Of a DNA stretch of 64,000 nucleotides, positions 1 through 8,900 are shown piece by piece (positions within the stretch are counted from its first letter, which is position 1; every line of letters begins with the position of its first letter). Location: the NCBI RefSeq assembly GCF_003287875.1, contig NZ_QMKK01000025.1, positions 441,501 through 505,500 on the forward strand, in the 5' to 3' direction. The translations under genes were made by a program, and so were the position numbers. This DNA comes from Martinezella tropici. GTDB lineage: Bacteria; Pseudomonadota; Alphaproteobacteria; Rhizobiales; Rhizobiaceae. The notes under the pieces were generated by a model that was not told the origin of the DNA, ran no database searches, and saw only the letters and a list, made by a program, of their open reading frames with translations.

Positions 1-1493
1 CCGCGCTTGGCCGCATCGCCTTCGAAGAGCGCCGCCTTGGCCTGCTTCTCCAGTTCGGGAGAGGTCCAGGTGTTGCGCCACACGAGCGTCTTGTTGCTGC
101 TGGTATCGGAATTGTCGTCGTTGGTGGTGAAGGTATCGGCGTTGGAATGGGGATCCCAATAGTCCGGGCCCCAGTTGCCGAAGTAGATATCGTGATTGCG
201 GGCACGATATTTGGTCAGCTTCTGCTTGCCGTCGCCGGGGATGATCTCCACCTTGATGCCGGCCTGGCCGAGCGTCTGTTGGATCGCGGTCGCGATGCCC
301 GTATCCGGCTCGATGCTGCGCACGTCCATGGTGATCGAGAAGCCATTGGGCAGGCCTGCCTTGGCCAGCAATTCCTTGGCCTTGGCGACGTCGAGCTTGA
401 ACGGATTCTCATCCAGCGAGCCGAGCATGCCCTTCGGTTCGAAGGTCTGATGGATCTCGCCGATGCCCTTGATCAGCGTCTTGCCGATGGCATCATAATC
501 GACCAGATATTTGAACGCCTGCTGCACTTCCGGCTTGGCCAGATTGGCGTTCTTCTGGTTGAGGCTCATATAGTAGATGGTGCCCTTCGGCGCGCTGGTC
601 GAAGCAAGCTTCGGGTTCTTCTCGACAGCCTCGAGATCGGTCGGCGACAGGTTGCGGGCGATATCGATATCGCCGTTTTCAAGCGCAAGGCGCTGTGCGG
701 AGCTTTCCTTCATGAAGCGATAGATGACACGGTTCAGCTTGGTCTTTTCGCCGTAATAGTTGTCGTTGCGCTCCAGCACGACCGCCTCGTTGGCGCGCCA
801 TTCACGCAGCTTGAACGGACCGGAACCGGCAAATCCGGTCTTCAGCCAGCTGTTGCCGAAGTCGTTGTCGTATTTGTAATCGGCGGTCGGCGTTGCCGGC
901 TTCACATGCTGCAGGACCAGCTTCTTGTCGACCACTTCGGCAACAGTTGCCGTCAGGCAGTTCAGCACGAAGCTCGGCGCATAGGGCTTGTCGACAGTGA
1001 AGGTGAAGGTGTTCGCGTCGGTTGCCTTGGCCTTTTCTGTCACGTTATCGCCGGTGATGCCGAACTGCGTGAGAATGAAGGCCGGGCTCTTGTTTAGCTT
1101 GACGACACGCTCGAAGGACCATGCAACGTCTTCAGCCGTGATCGGGTTGCCGGACGCGAACTTCAGGCCGGGCTTGAGCTTGAACGTATAGGTCAGGTGA
1201 TCGTCGGAAACCGTCCAGCTCTCGGCAAGGTCACCCTTGATCTTCGACGTATCGTTGATGTCGAGACGGACGAGCAGGCTATAGGTATTGCCGGTGATTT
1301 CGGCAGCCGACAGCTCATAGGCTTCGGCCGGATCCATGCTCAGAATATCGTCGAAGGCAAAGCCTTCGACCAGCGTGTCCTTGGGCGTCGCAGCATATGC
1401 GTTCGGCGCCGCCATCAGCAGAAGCGAGAGAGCCACACCGGCAGACAGTGCGCGCAAACCGCGGTTCATCTTGGTCATCATCATTATTTTCAT
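1..1493 (-). CDS. Peptide-type ABC transporter periplasmic binding protein, partial (C-terminus beyond window)
   Basis: The reading frame is open to the left edge, so the C-terminus is missing. The start ATG at 1493 follows a GAGGGG ribosome site and gives a Sec signal peptide (basic start, then a hydrophobic stretch ending ...NAYA). The mature part shows SBP_bac_5 (DppA/OppA) features: SWTVSDDHLTYTFKLKPGLK, the VAWSFERV segment and an FKLREWRANEAVVLERN-like block. Members bind di- or oligopeptides (some bind other solutes) in the periplasm and deliver them to a Dpp/Opp-type permease. It lies 39 bp downstream of a membrane dipeptidase gene on the same strand, which supports peptide scavenging. 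The permease and ATPase genes would be expected to the left, outside the window. The family call is firm; the exact substrate is unknown. Confidence 0.93.
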   Translation of the reverse strand, partial: MKIMMMTKMNRGLRALSAGVALSLLLMAAPNAYAATPKDTLVEGFAFDDILSMDPAEAYELSAAEITGNTYSLLVRLDINDTSKIKGDLAESWTVSDDHLTYTFKLKPGLKFASGNPITAEDVAWSFERVVKLNKSPAFILTQFGITGDNVTEKAKATDANTFTFTVDKPYAPSFVLNCLTATVAEVVDKKLVLQHVKPATPTADYKYDNDFGNSWLKTGFAGSGPFKLREWRANEAVVLERNDNYYGEKTKLNRVIYRFMKESSAQRLALENGDIDIARNLSPTDLEAVEKNPKLASTSAPKGTIYYMSLNQKNANLAKPEVQQAFKYLVDYDAIGKTLIKGIGEIHQTFEPKGMLGSLDENPFKLDVAKAKELLAKAGLPNGFSITMDVRSIEPDTGIATAIQQTLGQAGIKVEIIPGDGKQKLTKYRARNHDIYFGNWGPDYWDPHSNADTFTTNDDNSDTSSNKTLVWRNTWTSPELEKQAKAALFEGDAAKR

Positions 1494-1532
1494 TCCCCTC
1501 TTAACAAACTTTACGCAATATCGGCACGCACT

Positions 1533-2591
1533 TTACCGGCTGCCTTCCTTCCAGGCGGACGCCAGGACGCGAAGCCAGTTCTCCCGGCACAGCTTTGCAA
1601 GATCGGCCTCACCATAACCAGCACTGCGAAGGGCTTCAATCAGCTTCTGGTTGCCTGCGGCATCGCCGATTTCAGCCGGAATCGTGGCGCCGTCGAAATC
1701 CGATCCGAGACCGACGCAGTCGATGCCGACGCGGCCGACCAGATGATCGACATGCCGCACCATCACCTCGAGCGGCGTATCGGCATCCGAGCGCGCATCG
1801 TCGCGCAGCATGGCCGTCGCATAGTTGAGGCCGACGAGGCCGCGGCTTTCCTTGATGGCGTCGAGCTGCTTGTCGGTGAGGTTGCGCGCGACCGGCGTCA
1901 GCGCATGCGCGTTGGAATGGCTCGCGACCAACGGCTGATCCGAGGTCTTTGCCACATCCCAGAAGCCCTTTTCGGTGATATGGGCGAGATCGATGAGGAT
2001 GCCGAGCTGGTTGCAGGCGCGCACCAGCGCGAAGCCGGCCTCGGTCAGGCCGGGTCCGGTGTCGGGAGAGCTCGGATAGGCAAAGGGCACGCCGTGGGCA
2101 AAGACGTTGTTGCGGCTCCAGACCGGGCCGAGTGAGCGCAGGCCGGCGGCATAGAAGGTTTCGAGCGCGACGAGATCGGCGTCGATCGCTTCGCAGCCTT
2201 CCATATGCATGACGGCCGCGAAAATGTTTTTCTCCATGCAATCACGGATATCGGCGGTGGAACGGCAGAGCTTCCAGGCGCCGGCACGGTCGAGCCGCAA
2301 CGCGATCGCCGCCATTTCGAGAGCGATATCGAGGGAAGGCGCACGCTCCAGCGGAGCCGCCAAAGGCGTAGCATAATGGCCGTTGCTATCCGGATCGGCA
2401 AAGACGAGATCGCCCGACGGAATGTAAATGGCGCAAAGACCGCCGGCCAGGGCGCCGGCACGCGCACGCGGCGCATCGATATGGCCGCTAGACGTCCCGT
2501 GCTTGAATTCGGCGACCGGGTCGGCGCCATCGCGCGCGTGATGCCAGAGCCTCAAGAGAACGTCGTTATGACCATCGAATACGGCTTGCAT
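1533..2591 (-). CDS. Membrane dipeptidase, peptidase family M19 (renal dipeptidase type)
   Basis: A 352-residue zinc metallopeptidase of family M19, which hydrolyses dipeptides, often ones containing D-amino acids. Visible family marks are the N-terminal FDGHNDVLLRLW (metal-binding His-x-Asp), MEGCEAI with the bridging-glutamate region, a histidine-rich central part (DLAHIT, ASHSNAH) and LGSDFDG near the C-terminus. Length is normal and there is no clear signal peptide, as in most alphaproteobacterial members. It is the first gene of an apparent unit with the downstream peptide-binding protein, so imported peptides could be cleaved in the cytoplasm. The ATG at 2591 is the first in frame and has a weak purine-rich site before it. 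Confidence 0.93.
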   Translation of the reverse strand: MQAVFDGHNDVLLRLWHHARDGADPVAEFKHGTSSGHIDAPRARAGALAGGLCAIYIPSGDLVFADPDSNGHYATPLAAPLERAPSLDIALEMAAIALRLDRAGAWKLCRSTADIRDCMEKNIFAAVMHMEGCEAIDADLVALETFYAAGLRSLGPVWSRNNVFAHGVPFAYPSSPDTGPGLTEAGFALVRACNQLGILIDLAHITEKGFWDVAKTSDQPLVASHSNAHALTPVARNLTDKQLDAIKESRGLVGLNYATAMLRDDARSDADTPLEVMVRHVDHLVGRVGIDCVGLGSDFDGATIPAEIGDAAGNQKLIEALRSAGYGEADLAKLCRENWLRVLASAWKEGSR

Positions 2592-2719
2592 TGTCTATCC
2601 CGGATGAAGCGCTCGAGTGAGCGAATGGAAAGCGGGCAGAATAGAAAAGCTGACAGGATTCGCCATACCCAAATGAAAAAAATTTGCATTTGCATGGAAC
2701 CGTATATTCAAATGGAAAA
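2592..2719. other. AT-rich intergenic region
   Basis: This short non-coding stretch separates the dipeptidase start from the terminator of the neighbouring ABC operon. It presumably carries the promoter of the dipeptidase unit (minus strand). No clear sigma-70 boxes or operators stand out. Confidence 0.4.
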
Positions 2720-2742
2720 AGGCGGGGCACAAACCCCGCCTT
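2720..2742 (-). terminator. Rho-independent terminator of the ribose-type ABC operon
   Basis: GGCGGGG and CCCCGCC form a perfect 7-bp GC stem around a 6-nt loop. Read on the minus strand it is followed by a run of five T. It sits 37 bp beyond the stop codon of the permease gene, the last gene of the importer operon. Confidence 0.85.
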
Positions 2743-2778
2743 GAGAGCATGATAGAACGCTGACGATGTTCGGGCGTT

Positions 2779-3804
2779 TCAGCGCTTGGCCCGCTTCTTC
2801 TGGCGGTAGACGTCGATGGCAACGGCCGCGACGATGATGAAGCCCTTGGCGATTTCCTGGTAATAGGCATCGACGTTGAGGAAGGTGAAGCCGGAGATCA
2901 TCACGCCGAGAATGACGGTGCCGATCACCGTGCCGGCAATACGCCCGACGCCGCCCGTCAGCGACGTCCCGCCGATGACGGCAGCCGCGATCGCATCCAG
3001 CTCGTAGTTGACGCCCATGCCGGCCTGCGCCGTCTGCACGCGGGCGGCGGTAATGATGCCGGCGAGACCGGCGAGAAGCCCGGCAATCGCATAGACCTTG
3101 ACCAGATGCGCCTCGACATTGATGCCCGAAACGCGCGCCGCCTGCAGATTGGCGCCGATCGCATAGGTGAACTTGCCATAGCGCGTGTAGCGCAGCACGA
3201 TATGAAAGAGGACCGCGATGATGAGGAAGACGACGACGGGCCAGATGCCGGAGCCGATGAAATTGAACTGGTCGGTGAGGCCCGAGATCGGCTGGCCCTT
3301 TGTATAGAGCTTCGACAGGCCGCGGGCCGAAACCATCATGCCGAGGGTGGCGATGAAGGGCGGGATCTTGGTTTTCGTGATCAACTGGCCGTTGATGTAG
3401 CCGGCGAGAAGCCCGATCAGCAGGCCGATGCCGATCGGCACGAAGAAGGGCATGTCGGTCAATGCCGGGTAGACGGCCCTTGCCCATGTCGACGACTGGG
3501 CAAAGCTCGCAGCGACCATCGCGGTGAGACCGACGACCGAGCCGGAGGAGAGATCGATACCACCGGTTATGATGACCTGCGTCACGCCGACCGAGATGAT
3601 GCCGATGACGGAGACCTGCAGGATCATGATCTTCAGGCGCTGCAGGTTCATCAGGAAGCTCTGGCCGACGAAGATCCAGCCGAGGATCTCGCAGAGAAGC
3701 GCAATGCCGATCAGCACCAGGAAGATGCCGAGTTCGGGCGGCACACGCCGACGTCTTGGCCGGGTGACTGCCGGGGCGGTCGCCTCTGCAACTTTGCTAA
3801 CCAT
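2779..3804 (-). CDS. Sugar/polyol ABC transporter permease, RbsC-type (probable myo-inositol importer)
   Basis: A 341-residue inner-membrane permease of the BPD_transp_2 (RbsC/AraH) family with about ten hydrophobic segments. Family marks are [21 protein letters not shown] in the first third, the [10 protein letters not shown] segment, [17 protein letters not shown] and the [15 protein letters not shown] block. RbsC-type permeases form the membrane channel with a double ATPase (RbsA type). The ATG at 3804 is preceded by GGAGG at good spacing. It is the last gene of the binding protein-ATPase-permease operon and is followed by a strong terminator. The inositol assignment comes from the IolR-like sites upstream of the operon and from the style of the binding protein, so it is inference. 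Confidence 0.92.
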   Translation of the reverse strand: MVSKVAEATAPAVTRPRRRRVPPELGIFLVLIGIALLCEILGWIFVGQSFLMNLQRLKIMILQVSVIGIISVGVTQVIITGGIDLSSGSVVGLTAMVAASFAQSSTWARAVYPALTDMPFFVPIGIGLLIGLLAGYINGQLITKTKIPPFIATLGMMVSARGLSKLYTKGQPISGLTDQFNFIGSGIWPVVVFLIIAVLFHIVLRYTRYGKFTYAIGANLQAARVSGINVEAHLVKVYAIAGLLAGLAGIITAARVQTAQAGMGVNYELDAIAAAVIGGTSLTGGVGRIAGTVIGTVILGVMISGFTFLNVDAYYQEIAKGFIIVAAVAIDVYRQKKRAKR

Positions 3805-3836
3805 GGTTCAATCCTCCCTTGCGATGATTGGCGGCG

Positions 3837-5378
3837 TCACTGCGCGGCCAGCTCCATCACCTTCACTTGAGTTGCTTCTGCGCGATCCAGGAACCCGGTG
3901 ACCCGTCCTTCATGCATGACCATGATGCGGTCGCTCATGCCGAGCACCTCGGGCATTTCCGAGGAGATCATGATGACGGCGACGCCGTTGCGCGCCATTT
4001 CGGTAACGAGACGATGGATCTCGGCCTTGGCGCCGACGTCGATGCCGCGCGTCGGCTCGTCCAGGATCAGAATGCGGGGATTGGTGAGCATCCACCGGCC
4101 GATCAGTGCCTTCTGCTGATTGCCGCCGGACAGATTTTCGATGCGTTCGTCGAGGTTCGGCGTCTTGACGCGCAGCTTCCTAGCCATCTCCTCGCAGGCC
4201 TCTTCGATCGCGCCTTCCTGCACGAAGCCGCCGCGCACGAACTTGTCGTGCAGCACGGCCACCTGCATGTTCTCGAGTACGCTGAGGATGAGAAGACAGC
4301 CCGTATCCTTGCGGTCCTCGGTCAGGAAGGCCATGCCATGACGAATAGCAGCGGCCGGAGAGGTGATTTCGGTCTTCTTGCCGAAAAGCTCGATCGAGCC
4401 GGACGAGGCCGGCGTCACGCCGAAGATGGTCTCGGCTACGTTGGACCGGCCCGATCCGACAAGCCCGGCCACGCCGAGGATCTCGCCGGCCCTGACCTCG
4501 AAGGACACATTGGAGAAGACGCCCTCGAGGCTCAGATCCTTGACCGACAGCACGGTCTCGCCGATCGGCACCTCCTCCTTCGGGAACATCTGCGTGATCT
4601 CGCGGCCGACCATCATGCGGATGATATCGTCGCGGGTCACGTCGGTGGAGGCGTGCGTGCCGATATATTTGCCGTCGCGGAAGACCGAAAACTCGTCGGC
4701 GATCTCGAACAGCTCGTTCATCTTGTGGGTGATATAGACGATGCCGATGCCCTGGGCGCGCAAGTCGCGAATGATCTGGAAGAGATGCGCAACCTCGCGC
4801 TCGGTCAGCGCCGAAGTCGGCTCATCCATGATCAGCACGTCGGAATTATAGGAAACCGCCTTGGCGATCTCGACCATCTGCCGGCTCGCGACGGAAAGCT
4901 CGCGCACCTGGATTTCCGGATCGATGGAAATGTTGAGGCGCTGGAAGAGCTCCTCGGTCTTGCGGCTCATCTCCGCATGGTCGACGAGGCCGAAGCGGTT
5001 CTTCGGCTCACGCCGGATCCAGATATTCTCGGCAACCGTCATGAAAGGCATCAGGTTCAGTTCCTGATGGATCATGGCAATGCCATTTTCCAGCGCGTCG
5101 AGCGGTGACTTCAGCCGGATCTCGACACCCTTGAGCCGCACTTCGCCCTGATCGGGGATATAAATGCCGGCAAGGATCTTCATCAGGGTCGATTTGCCCG
5201 CACCGTTTTCGCCCATCAGCGCGTGCACCGTCCCGCGCTTCAGGCGGAAGGAAACGTCATCGAGGGCGAGCACGCCGGGAAACTCCTTGCGAATGCCTTC
5301 AGCGCTCAACAGGTAGGCGGCATTGGGAACAACGCCGCTGGCGCGCACCGCCGCCATGGTGGATGGGCTCACAACCAT
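3837..5378 (-). CDS. Sugar/polyol ABC transporter double ATPase, RbsA/MglA-type
   Basis: A 513-residue protein with two ABC domains. The N-terminal half carries a complete Walker A (GENGAGKST) and a Walker B ([11 protein letters not shown]); its signature helix is degenerate ([16 protein letters not shown]). The C-terminal half has a degenerate Walker A ([10 protein letters not shown]), a good signature ([15 protein letters not shown]) and Walker B ([14 protein letters not shown]). This asymmetry is normal in carbohydrate-uptake family 2 ATPases. It powers the adjacent permease and lies 32 bp upstream of it, with the binding-protein gene 73 bp further upstream. The start chosen begins [11 protein letters not shown]; the internal ATG seven codons later is possible. 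Confidence 0.93.
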   Translation of the reverse strand: MVVSPSTMAAVRASGVVPNAAYLLSAEGIRKEFPGVLALDDVSFRLKRGTVHALMGENGAGKSTLMKILAGIYIPDQGEVRLKGVEIRLKSPLDALENGIAMIHQELNLMPFMTVAENIWIRREPKNRFGLVDHAEMSRKTEELFQRLNISIDPEIQVRELSVASRQMVEIAKAVSYNSDVLIMDEPTSALTEREVAHLFQIIRDLRAQGIGIVYITHKMNELFEIADEFSVFRDGKYIGTHASTDVTRDDIIRMMVGREITQMFPKEEVPIGETVLSVKDLSLEGVFSNVSFEVRAGEILGVAGLVGSGRSNVAETIFGVTPASSGSIELFGKKTEITSPAAAIRHGMAFLTEDRKDTGCLLILSVLENMQVAVLHDKFVRGGFVQEGAIEEACEEMARKLRVKTPNLDERIENLSGGNQQKALIGRWMLTNPRILILDEPTRGIDVGAKAEIHRLVTEMARNGVAVIMISSEMPEVLGMSDRIMVMHEGRVTGFLDRAEATQVKVMELAAQ

Positions 5379-5451
5379 TTTTCCCTCCCGGGCAGATCGG
5401 ATTTCAAAGGATGCGGGCCTTTAAGCCCGCATCTGTCGATCACTCTCGTTC

Positions 5452-6381
5452 TCAGTTCTTCTTGACGAAGTCCTTGACGTTGGTCGGCGTGACGAGCTGA
5501 AAGGGAATGTAGACCTTCTTCTCGATCTTCTCGCCCTTGGCGAGCTTGAGCGCGGCATCGACTGCGCCCTTGCCCTGGCCGGCGGCATCCTGGAACACGG
5601 TGACCTTCAGGTCGCCGGCCTGCATGGCGGCAAGCGCATCCTGGGTGGCATCGACGCCGGCAACCACGATCTTGTCCAGCGACTTGCCGGAAGCCTTCAG
5701 TGCCTGGATGGCGCCGATCGCCATTTCGTCGTTGTTGGAGATGACGGCATCGAATTCGAGGCCGCTGGAAAGCCAGTTGGTCATCAGATCGGCACCCTGG
5801 GTGCGCTGCCAGTTGGCGGTCTGCTCCTGAACGATCTGAATGCCCTTGCACTCGTCGGTCGCCACCACATCGTGGACGTCCTTGGTGCGCATGCGGGCAG
5901 CCTGGTTGGAAAGCTCGCCCATCATGATGACGGCCTTGCCCTTGCCGCCCAGCAACCGGCAAACTTCCTTGGCTTCCAGCGTGCCGGATTCCTGCTCGTT
6001 GGAGGCGACGAAGGCCTGTTTGTCCGGGAGGCTGTCGACGTTGGCCGGTTCGCGGTTGACGTAGACGAGCGGGATCTTGGCGTCCGCGGCCAGCTTGGAA
6101 ATGGCAGCCGTCGCATCGGTGTCGACCGGATTTACGATGATGGCATCGACCTTACTGGCGATGAAATTCTGGATCTGGCTCTGCTGCTTGGCGATGTCGT
6201 TCTGAGCATCTTCCACCTGCAGCGTCACGCCGCTCATGCCCTTTGCATAGTCCTGCATGCCGTTACGCAGGACCGTCAGAAAGTTGTCGTCGAAGAGCGC
6301 CATGGAAACGCCGATGGTTTCGGCATGGGCTGCGGTCGACAGCATAAGCGCCATCGCGGAGCCAAGGATAAATTTCTTCAT
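5452..6381 (-). CDS. ABC transporter sugar-binding protein, IbpA/IntA-like (probable myo-inositol)
   Basis: A 309-residue Peripla_BP_4 protein. The ATG at 6381 is preceded by GAGGAAAAC and gives a typical Sec signal (MKKFILGSAMALMLSTAAHA). An in-frame upstream extension lacks a signal and is rejected. The mature protein begins with IGVSMALFDDNFLTVLRNGM and contains EDAQNDIAKQ, DAIIVNPVDTDAT, SNNDEMAIGAIQAL and GVDATQDALAAM. This pattern, as remembered, resembles rhizobial inositol-binding proteins of the Ibp/Int type; ribose or another polyol cannot be excluded. It is the first gene of the operon and would be the most highly expressed. Two GGAA-N6-TTCC sites lie upstream. Confidence 0.88.
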   Translation of the reverse strand: MKKFILGSAMALMLSTAAHAETIGVSMALFDDNFLTVLRNGMQDYAKGMSGVTLQVEDAQNDIAKQQSQIQNFIASKVDAIIVNPVDTDATAAISKLAADAKIPLVYVNREPANVDSLPDKQAFVASNEQESGTLEAKEVCRLLGGKGKAVIMMGELSNQAARMRTKDVHDVVATDECKGIQIVQEQTANWQRTQGADLMTNWLSSGLEFDAVISNNDEMAIGAIQALKASGKSLDKIVVAGVDATQDALAAMQAGDLKVTVFQDAAGQGKGAVDAALKLAKGEKIEKKVYIPFQLVTPTNVKDFVKKN

Positions 6382-6531
6382 GTTTTCCTCCCAGATACGG
6401 TGCCCGGCCACACCCTCCTGAATGCCGGGGCCCTCAGTCTCGACCGCAGGGCCTGTCGTCAATTCGGTCGTCACTCCCATGACGGCCACGTTGAAAAAAA
6501 CGGAACAAACAAACCGTAAAATTCTTTATGC

Positions 6532-6545
6532 GGAATATTCATTCC
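6532..6545. promoter_or_regulatory. IolR-like operator 1, GGAA-N6-TTCC
   Basis: The sequence GGAA-TATTCA-TTCC matches the GGAA-N6-TTCC consensus that I recall being described for IolR, the RpiR-type repressor of inositol genes in Sinorhizobium meliloti. It is about 150 bp upstream of the binding-protein start. Confidence 0.5.
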
Positions 6546-6670
6546 ATTTTTCATCGCAAAGGTCAACACCAAATTCCGGCCGCGTTCCGGGAACCCGCGA
6601 AGACGGATTTTATCGCCGGCACTGCTGCAAGACGCGAAGGCCGAACCTACATACGGACGCCCTGCGTGAT

Positions 6671-6684
6671 GGAACGGTTATTCC
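6671..6684. promoter_or_regulatory. IolR-like operator 2, GGAA-N6-TTCC
   Basis: The sequence GGAA-CGGTTA-TTCC is a second exact match to the same pattern, with T and A flanks that extend the inverted repeat to five base pairs per arm. It lies 71 bp before the DUF1993 start and about 290 bp upstream of the importer operon. Confidence 0.5.
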
Positions 6685-6754
6685 ATCAACGCCGGAACGG
6701 AATAGAATGTCGATAACCAACCTGCCCCAGCGCGGCAAGCAAGGGAGAACACGC

Positions 6755-7261
6755 ATGCCTTCGATGTACAATTTCTCGGTTCCCATCTTTCAACGCGGCC
6801 TGCAAAACCTCTCCGCCTATCTCGACAAGATCGAAGCCCATGCCGCGGAGAAAGGCATTGCGGCGGAGGAACTCGTTTCCGCTCGCCTCATCGACGACAT
6901 GCTGCCGCTCTCCGGCCAATATCAGCGCGCCTCCGATACGGCGAAGCTCACCATTGCGCGACTTACCGGCATCGATGCACCGCGTTTCGAAGACAACGAG
7001 ACGACCGTCGCAGACCTGCGGGAACGCCTGAAGAAGACGCAGGATTTTCTGGCGACGATCACGCCGGCCACGATGGAAGGCAGCGACATGCGGGAGGTGA
7101 CGATCACACCCGGAGGCAACAAGACCGTCTTCAAGGGTGAGGATTACCTGGCGAAATTCGCGTTGCCGAACTTCTTCTTCCACGTGACGACGGCGCACGA
7201 CATCCTGCGCAGCCGTGGGCTGCCCGTCGGCAAGATGAACTATCTCGGCTCGTTCGCCTAA
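6755..7261 (+). CDS. DUF1993 family protein
   Basis: A 168-residue cytoplasmic protein. The ATG at 6755 follows AAGGGAG at 7-nt spacing; longer in-frame upstream extensions have no ribosome site. The sequence fits DUF1993: an N-terminal FSVPIFQRGLQNLSAYLDK helix, the SARLIDDMLPLSGQ block, and a C-terminal FALPNFFFHVTTAHDILRSRGLPVGKMNYLG block, which has the helical-bundle look and conserved histidines of the DinB-like superfamily. Function is unknown; DinB-like folds often bind a metal. The divergent placement next to an importer operon with shared upstream sites allows, but does not prove, co-regulation. Confidence 0.9.
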   Translation: MPSMYNFSVPIFQRGLQNLSAYLDKIEAHAAEKGIAAEELVSARLIDDMLPLSGQYQRASDTAKLTIARLTGIDAPRFEDNETTVADLRERLKKTQDFLATITPATMEGSDMREVTITPGGNKTVFKGEDYLAKFALPNFFFHVTTAHDILRSRGLPVGKMNYLGSFA

Positions 7262-7331
7262 CGAGCAATACCAGGAAAACTGCGCAGCGGTTTTTGTCCG
7301 GAATTGCGTAAAAGCAAATGACAGAAGCGGG

Positions 7332-8900
7332 TCAGGGCCGGAGCGATACCGGCCCTTTTTCCGTCAGCTCCGTATAGGCAAGCGTCTGGTCCAGATGCCG
7401 GGCGCGAAGGGAGAGAAGCTTTTCGGCATAGGCGAGCCTGATTGCCAGGTAGGCGCCATCTTCAGCGACATTGGACAGCTCCGCCGGATCCTTCGCAAGA
7501 TCGAAGAGCAGCGGCGGCAGCCCGGCGCAATGGACATATTTGAAGCGCTCGTCGCGCACAACGGCCAGATTGCAGGCATTGGAACGCAGGCCGAAATGCC
7601 GCTCGGGGACACCCTCGGCGATATCGCGGAAATCGAATTCCCAGAAAGCCGCATCGCGCCAGCCTTCCGGTTCGGAACCGGAGAGGAACGGCAGCAGGCT
7701 TTCGCCGTCGACATGGTTTACCGGCGCGATCCCGAGCCGGTCGCACAGGCTTGGGAAAATATCCGCGGCACTGGTGAAATGCTCTACTTGCCGGCCACGC
7801 GTTGCGGCCTGGAAGGGATCACGAATGACGAGCGGAACATGATAGCTGCCATCGAAGAAACCGCCCTTGCCGAGCATCCAGTGGTCGCCCATCATCTCGG
7901 CATGGTCGGAGGTGAAGACGATGACGGTATCGTCCCAACTGCCGGCATCCTTCAATGCCTGCCAGATCCGGCCAAGCTGTGCGTCGACTTCGGCGATCAT
8001 GCCGTAATAGATGGCGCGGATCGCCGCAAAATTCTCAGACGTCCATTCCCCGATGGAGCCTTTGCCGCCATGCATGAAGCTGCCCTTGCCGATCAGCGGC
8101 AAGCCGAAGGCAAGCAGCGGATGCGCTGCCATCTCCGTCTCGCGATCGGCGGCGCGCGCGAAAGCCGGGCCGTCAGCCGTCGAGAACATGCGGTTATAGG
8201 GCTCCGGCACCGAGAAGGGCGGGTGCGGCCGGAGGAAAGAAACATGCGCGAACCAGGGCTGATCCTGCTCTCCGAGCCAGCGGATGAACTCGCCCGCCAG
8301 AAATGCCGTCTGCGTCTCCTCCTTGGAATAGGCAGGCGCATTGCTGGAAATCTCGCCGGGCTGGGCACCGACCGGAATATGAATATCGCGGCTGACGGCA
8401 TCGGCATGACCGCGCGAGCGCAGCCAGGAGAGCCATTGCTTTTCGTGTTCGGGCAGGAGCTGCCGCGCCGTGAAGCCGGGCAGCACCCCCTCATAAGTCG
8501 TCAGATGCGGATCGTGGGGATCCCGGCCGCGCGGATCCGGCGCTGTGTCGGTATAGCCAAACAGCGTCGGGTCATAGCCTGCCCGCCGCGCCGCAAGCGC
8601 GACATTGTCGAAACGGGCATCCAGTGGCGAACCGTTGCGGCAAACACGATGGTTCATCTGGTAGAGGCCGGTATAGAGCGTCGCGCGCGCCGGCGAACAG
8701 GGGGCTGTTCCAGCATAATGCCGCCGGAAGAGCACGCCTTCCCGCGCGAGCGCATCGACATTCGGCGTCCTGACGCATTCATGACCGACGGCGGAAAGAC
8801 AATCTCCCCGCCATTGATCCGCCGAGATCAGCAGAACGTTCGGGCGTTTGCCCCCAATACCGGCGAAAGAACGCTGCTCAGTGCTGGTTGGACTTGGCAT
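7332..8900 (-). CDS. Phosphonate monoester hydrolase / arylsulfatase-like enzyme (alkaline phosphatase superfamily)
   Basis: A 522-residue hydrolase. After about 18 residues it shows PNVLLISADQWRGD (metal-binding Asp), then CSPARATLYTGLY at residue 68, the C-x-P-x-R site where Cys is oxidised to formylglycine, and later FTSDHAEMMGDHWMLGKGG. The segment TGLYQMNHRVCRNGSPLD with GYTDTAPDPRG closely resembles the Rhizobium phosphonate monoester hydrolase as I remember it, and the C-terminal EFDFRDI and FKYVHCAGLPPLLFDL blocks also fit. Such enzymes hydrolyse phosphonate monoesters, phosphodiesters and some sulfate esters. There is no signal peptide, so it is cytoplasmic. Its start overlaps the end of galE by 23 bp, implying translational coupling. 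The true substrate is unknown. Confidence 0.88.
   Translation of the reverse strand: MPSPTSTEQRSFAGIGGKRPNVLLISADQWRGDCLSAVGHECVRTPNVDALAREGVLFRRHYAGTAPCSPARATLYTGLYQMNHRVCRNGSPLDARFDNVALAARRAGYDPTLFGYTDTAPDPRGRDPHDPHLTTYEGVLPGFTARQLLPEHEKQWLSWLRSRGHADAVSRDIHIPVGAQPGEISSNAPAYSKEETQTAFLAGEFIRWLGEQDQPWFAHVSFLRPHPPFSVPEPYNRMFSTADGPAFARAADRETEMAAHPLLAFGLPLIGKGSFMHGGKGSIGEWTSENFAAIRAIYYGMIAEVDAQLGRIWQALKDAGSWDDTVIVFTSDHAEMMGDHWMLGKGGFFDGSYHVPLVIRDPFQAATRGRQVEHFTSAADIFPSLCDRLGIAPVNHVDGESLLPFLSGSEPEGWRDAAFWEFDFRDIAEGVPERHFGLRSNACNLAVVRDERFKYVHCAGLPPLLFDLAKDPAELSNVAEDGAYLAIRLAYAEKLLSLRARHLDQTLAYTELTEKGPVSLRP
7335..7360 (+). terminator. Rho-independent terminator of the DUF1993 gene, inside the end of the next gene
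   Basis: GGGCCGG and CCGGCCC form a perfect 7-bp stem with a 7-nt loop, followed by five T on the plus strand. It lies 73 bp after the DUF1993 stop and overlaps the last codons of the convergent sulfatase-like gene, whose stop is at 7332-7334. Confidence 0.8.

Larger units (their letters stand above)
6382..6754. promoter_or_regulatory. Divergent regulatory region between importer operon and DUF1993 gene
   Basis: This non-coding region of about 370 bp must hold the promoters of both the minus-strand importer operon and the plus-strand DUF1993 gene. It contains two copies of GGAA-N6-TTCC (listed separately). An AAGGGAG ribosome site for the DUF1993 gene is at 6741-6747. No other structure was recognised. 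Confidence 0.6.
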
